Source of the DNA: Lentzea terrae | GTDB taxonomy: Bacteria; Actinomycetota; Actinomycetes; Mycobacteriales; Pseudonocardiaceae | Length of the DNA stretch: 64,000 nucleotides | Assembly: GCF_003265345.1 (NCBI RefSeq) | Contig: NZ_QFWW01000026.1 | Location: 62,001-126,000 of the forward strand | Direction: 5' to 3' | Translations under genes and position numbers: made by a program | The notes under the pieces: generated by a model | The model's input: only the letters and a program-made list of their open reading frames with translations | Databases searched by the model: none | What the model was told of the DNA's origin: nothing | Shown: one piece after another, positions 62,380-64,000 of the stretch | Layout of the letters: each line of letters begins with the position of its first letter | Position numbering within the stretch: position 1 is the first letter of the stretch

Positions 62380-62832
62380 ATGGAGACCATCGACCCCGAT
62401 CAGTGGCTCAAGACGTACGGGGCCAAGATCGAGCAGGCGAAGCAGCAGGCTGAGCAGGCTGTGGGCCAGCTCGGCGGTGTAGGTGGGAGCGCAAGCTCGC
62501 CGGACGGCCTGATCACGGTGACTGTCAACGCCACGGGGGTGCTGACCGACCTGCGGATCAAGCCGGAGGCTCGTGGCATGGACCCCAGCGAGATCGCCGC
62601 AGCCGTGCTCGCCGCGTCCACCAAGGCCCAGCGCGAGGCGTCCGGCCAGGTCGTGCAGATCATGGGCGAGTTCGTCGGCGAGAGCCCGGCGCTCGACTTC
62701 GTGAAGGCGCAGATGCCGAACGGATACGCGGGCGACGGAACCGACGAGGAAGAACCGAAGTCGGAGTTGGAGCGCAAGGACCTTCGGCCCGACGACGAGT
62801 ACTTCACCAACCCGCCCGACGTCATGGCCTGA
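62380..62832 (+). CDS. YbaB/EbfC-like protein of type VII substrate cluster
   Basis: 150 residues (ATG at 62380; GTG at 62374 also possible). Helix KIEQAKQQAEQAVGQL, then SPDGLITVTVNATGVLTDLRIKPEA, the small DNA-binding YbaB fold, and an acidic C-terminal tail. In actinomycetes such YbaB-like proteins often precede ESX-type substrate genes, as here. It may act as a chaperone rather than as a nucleoid protein. Confidence 0.7.
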   Translation: METIDPDQWLKTYGAKIEQAKQQAEQAVGQLGGVGGSASSPDGLITVTVNATGVLTDLRIKPEARGMDPSEIAAAVLAASTKAQREASGQVVQIMGEFVGESPALDFVKAQMPNGYAGDGTDEEEPKSELERKDLRPDDEYFTNPPDVMA

Positions 62833-62852
62833 GTGCAGGAGGGGGTTAGAGC

Positions 62853-63161
62853 ATGCAGCAGCACTTCAACATCGATCTCGACGAGCTGAGAAACCACGCC
62901 GCGAACGTGGACCGGCTCACCGATCGGTTGCGCAAGGCCACCGAGACGTGCGACCCGGGCTCGCTCACCACCGAGGCCTTCGGCGTCATCTGCGGTTTCC
63001 TCGCCCAGTACATCCTCGAGAAGGCCGGCCTCGGGCAGGACGTGCTCGGGAAGGCCACGAACTCGCTGATGGACATGGCCTCCGGGCTCAAGGAGACCAT
63101 CGAGCAGTACGAGCAGGTCGACCTCGACAACATGTTCGGCTTCAACGGAGGCCGGGGATGA
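62853..63161 (+). CDS. ESX secretion-associated EspC-like protein
   Basis: 102 residues. Starts FNIDLDELRNHAANVDRLTDRLRKA and is almost wholly helical, with a hydrophobic centre, as in the DUF2580/EspC-like partners of type VII systems. GGAGGGGG precedes the ATG at 62853. Ends with an ATGA overlap with the next gene. Expected to pair with the following WXG100-like protein for secretion. Confidence 0.7.
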   Translation: MQQHFNIDLDELRNHAANVDRLTDRLRKATETCDPGSLTTEAFGVICGFLAQYILEKAGLGQDVLGKATNSLMDMASGLKETIEQYEQVDLDNMFGFNGGRG

Positions 63162-64000
63162 GCACGTCGACCTCGCAGGGTACCGACCCGCAGCAGCTGA
63201 TCAGCAGCATCTCCAACACCTACTCGTCCATCGAGCGCGGCGACTGGGTCAATGCCGGCCTGGGCATGGCCAACACCGCGATGGGCATGGTCGGCATGTC
63301 CGGGAACCCGCTGAGCGGTTTCCTCGCCGCCGGCTTCAGCTGGGCGATCCAGCACGTCGACTTCCTGCGCGAGCCGTTCGACGCGCTGCTCGGCAGCCCG
63401 GAGTCCATCTCCAGGATGGCGGGCACCTACCGGTCCGCCGGTCAGCAGGTGCAGGAGATCGCGACCGAGTACGAACGCATCTGCGTCTCGCAGACCCGTG
63501 AGTGGCAGGGCAGGGCGGCCGACGCCTACCGCACGGCGGCCAAGAAGCACGCCGACAGCATGGAGTCGCTGTCCAAGGCGACGCACGGCATCGCCGCGGC
63601 GGTCGAGGGCGCCGGCAAGCTCGTCGCCGATGTCCGCAAGCAGATCATGGACTTGATCAGCCAGGCCGTGGCCGACATGGTCATGAAGATCATCCAGTGG
63701 CTGGCGGCGTCGGTCCTCACCTTCGGCGCGGCCATCGCGGGCGCGATCGCGGACATCGTCTCGACCGCGGTCAACTACGCGAAGAAGCTGGCGGACTTCA
63801 TCCAGAAGCTCTTCGGCTCGGTCAAGAAGCTGATGGACCTCGTCAAGCAGGTCTCGCAGATCGCCAAGGTCGCCGAGCAGATCATCGACGCGATCTCGTC
63901 GATGGCGCACAAGGGCGCGGGTGGCGGTGGCGGTGGCGTCAACCGGCCGACCTCCGGCGGCTTCGACGGCCTCGGCAGCGGTCAGCAGAACCAGGCCCAC
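63158..64000 (+). CDS. WXG100-like type VII secretion substrate, 3-prime truncated
   Basis: 281 codons seen, no stop before the window edge. N-terminus STSTSQGTDPQQLISSIS, then a helix-turn-helix with W-x-G in REWQGRAADAYRTAAKK near residue 112, a hydrophobic helical stretch (VADMVMKIIQWLAASVLTFGAAIAGAIADIV, about 170-200) and a Gly-rich linker towards the edge. The linker suggests that a C-terminal, perhaps toxic, domain lies outside the window. Start overlaps the preceding stop (ATGA). Confidence 0.75.
   Translation, partial: MSTSTSQGTDPQQLISSISNTYSSIERGDWVNAGLGMANTAMGMVGMSGNPLSGFLAAGFSWAIQHVDFLREPFDALLGSPESISRMAGTYRSAGQQVQEIATEYERICVSQTREWQGRAADAYRTAAKKHADSMESLSKATHGIAAAVEGAGKLVADVRKQIMDLISQAVADMVMKIIQWLAASVLTFGAAIAGAIADIVSTAVNYAKKLADFIQKLFGSVKKLMDLVKQVSQIAKVAEQIIDAISSMAHKGAGGGGGGVNRPTSGGFDGLGSGQQNQAH

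Overview
The window is 64 kb of high-GC, densely packed chromosomal DNA. Gene content points to a filamentous actinomycete, most likely order Pseudonocardiales (Lentzea, Saccharothrix or Actinosynnema type). The order DUF2771 lipoprotein, MFS, DUF3027, MarR, DUF2530, TrmH, DUF2537, SepH, SerC resembles the Rv0875c to Rv0884c block of Mycobacterium tuberculosis as I recall it. GTG and TTG starts and 4-base ATGA or GTGA gene overlaps are common, so translational coupling is the rule. No rRNA, tRNA, CRISPR or prophage genes were seen.

Layout. 1-7.7 kb: lipoprotein, MFS and glutaminyl cyclase on the minus strand, diverging from DUF3027 plus a sacsin-like Hsp90-type ATPase; then an MFS/MarR/purine permease run. 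9.2-13.1 kb: DUF2530, an orphan FetB-like permease ending in an iron-box-like palindrome, superoxide dismutase, an ABC-F protein and a coupled unknown gene. 13.1-15.8 kb: a pseudogene and two intact genes for membrane-anchored, catalytically degenerate penicillin-binding transpeptidase domains. 15.8-18.9 kb: a glutamate-cysteine ligase-type enzyme with a short upstream ORF, TrmH methyltransferase and DUF2537. 18.9-20.1 kb: a repeat-rich gene desert. 20.1-24.1 kb: a heterodimeric ABC exporter and a small unknown protein.

24.0-28.2 kb holds the most unusual feature: eight consecutive small multi-pass membrane proteins, mostly translationally coupled, downstream of and co-oriented with sepH. Seven carry a C-x(5-8)-C pair in a predicted outer loop. 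28.3-34.8 kb is a two-component system divergent from a MacA/MacB-like export operon that is split by a TnpB element. 34.9-39.4 kb has serC and an ABC-2 transporter with a DesK/DesR-type pair. 39.5-43.7 kb is a complete urease operon with a fused gamma/beta subunit; pdxH and asnB follow.

47-56.9 kb carries transporters, a lipoprotein, an AAA ATPase coupled to a metallo-beta-lactamase protein, sugar and amidohydrolase enzymes, an acyl-CoA dehydrogenase divergent from a TetR regulator, and a PfkB kinase. 57-62.3 kb has citrate synthase with a structured leader, photolyase and a NatAB-like transporter. The window ends inside a type VII secretion substrate cluster (YbaB-like protein, EspC-like helical protein, truncated WXG100-like protein). 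Function calls rest on motifs and remembered family features; no database search was possible.
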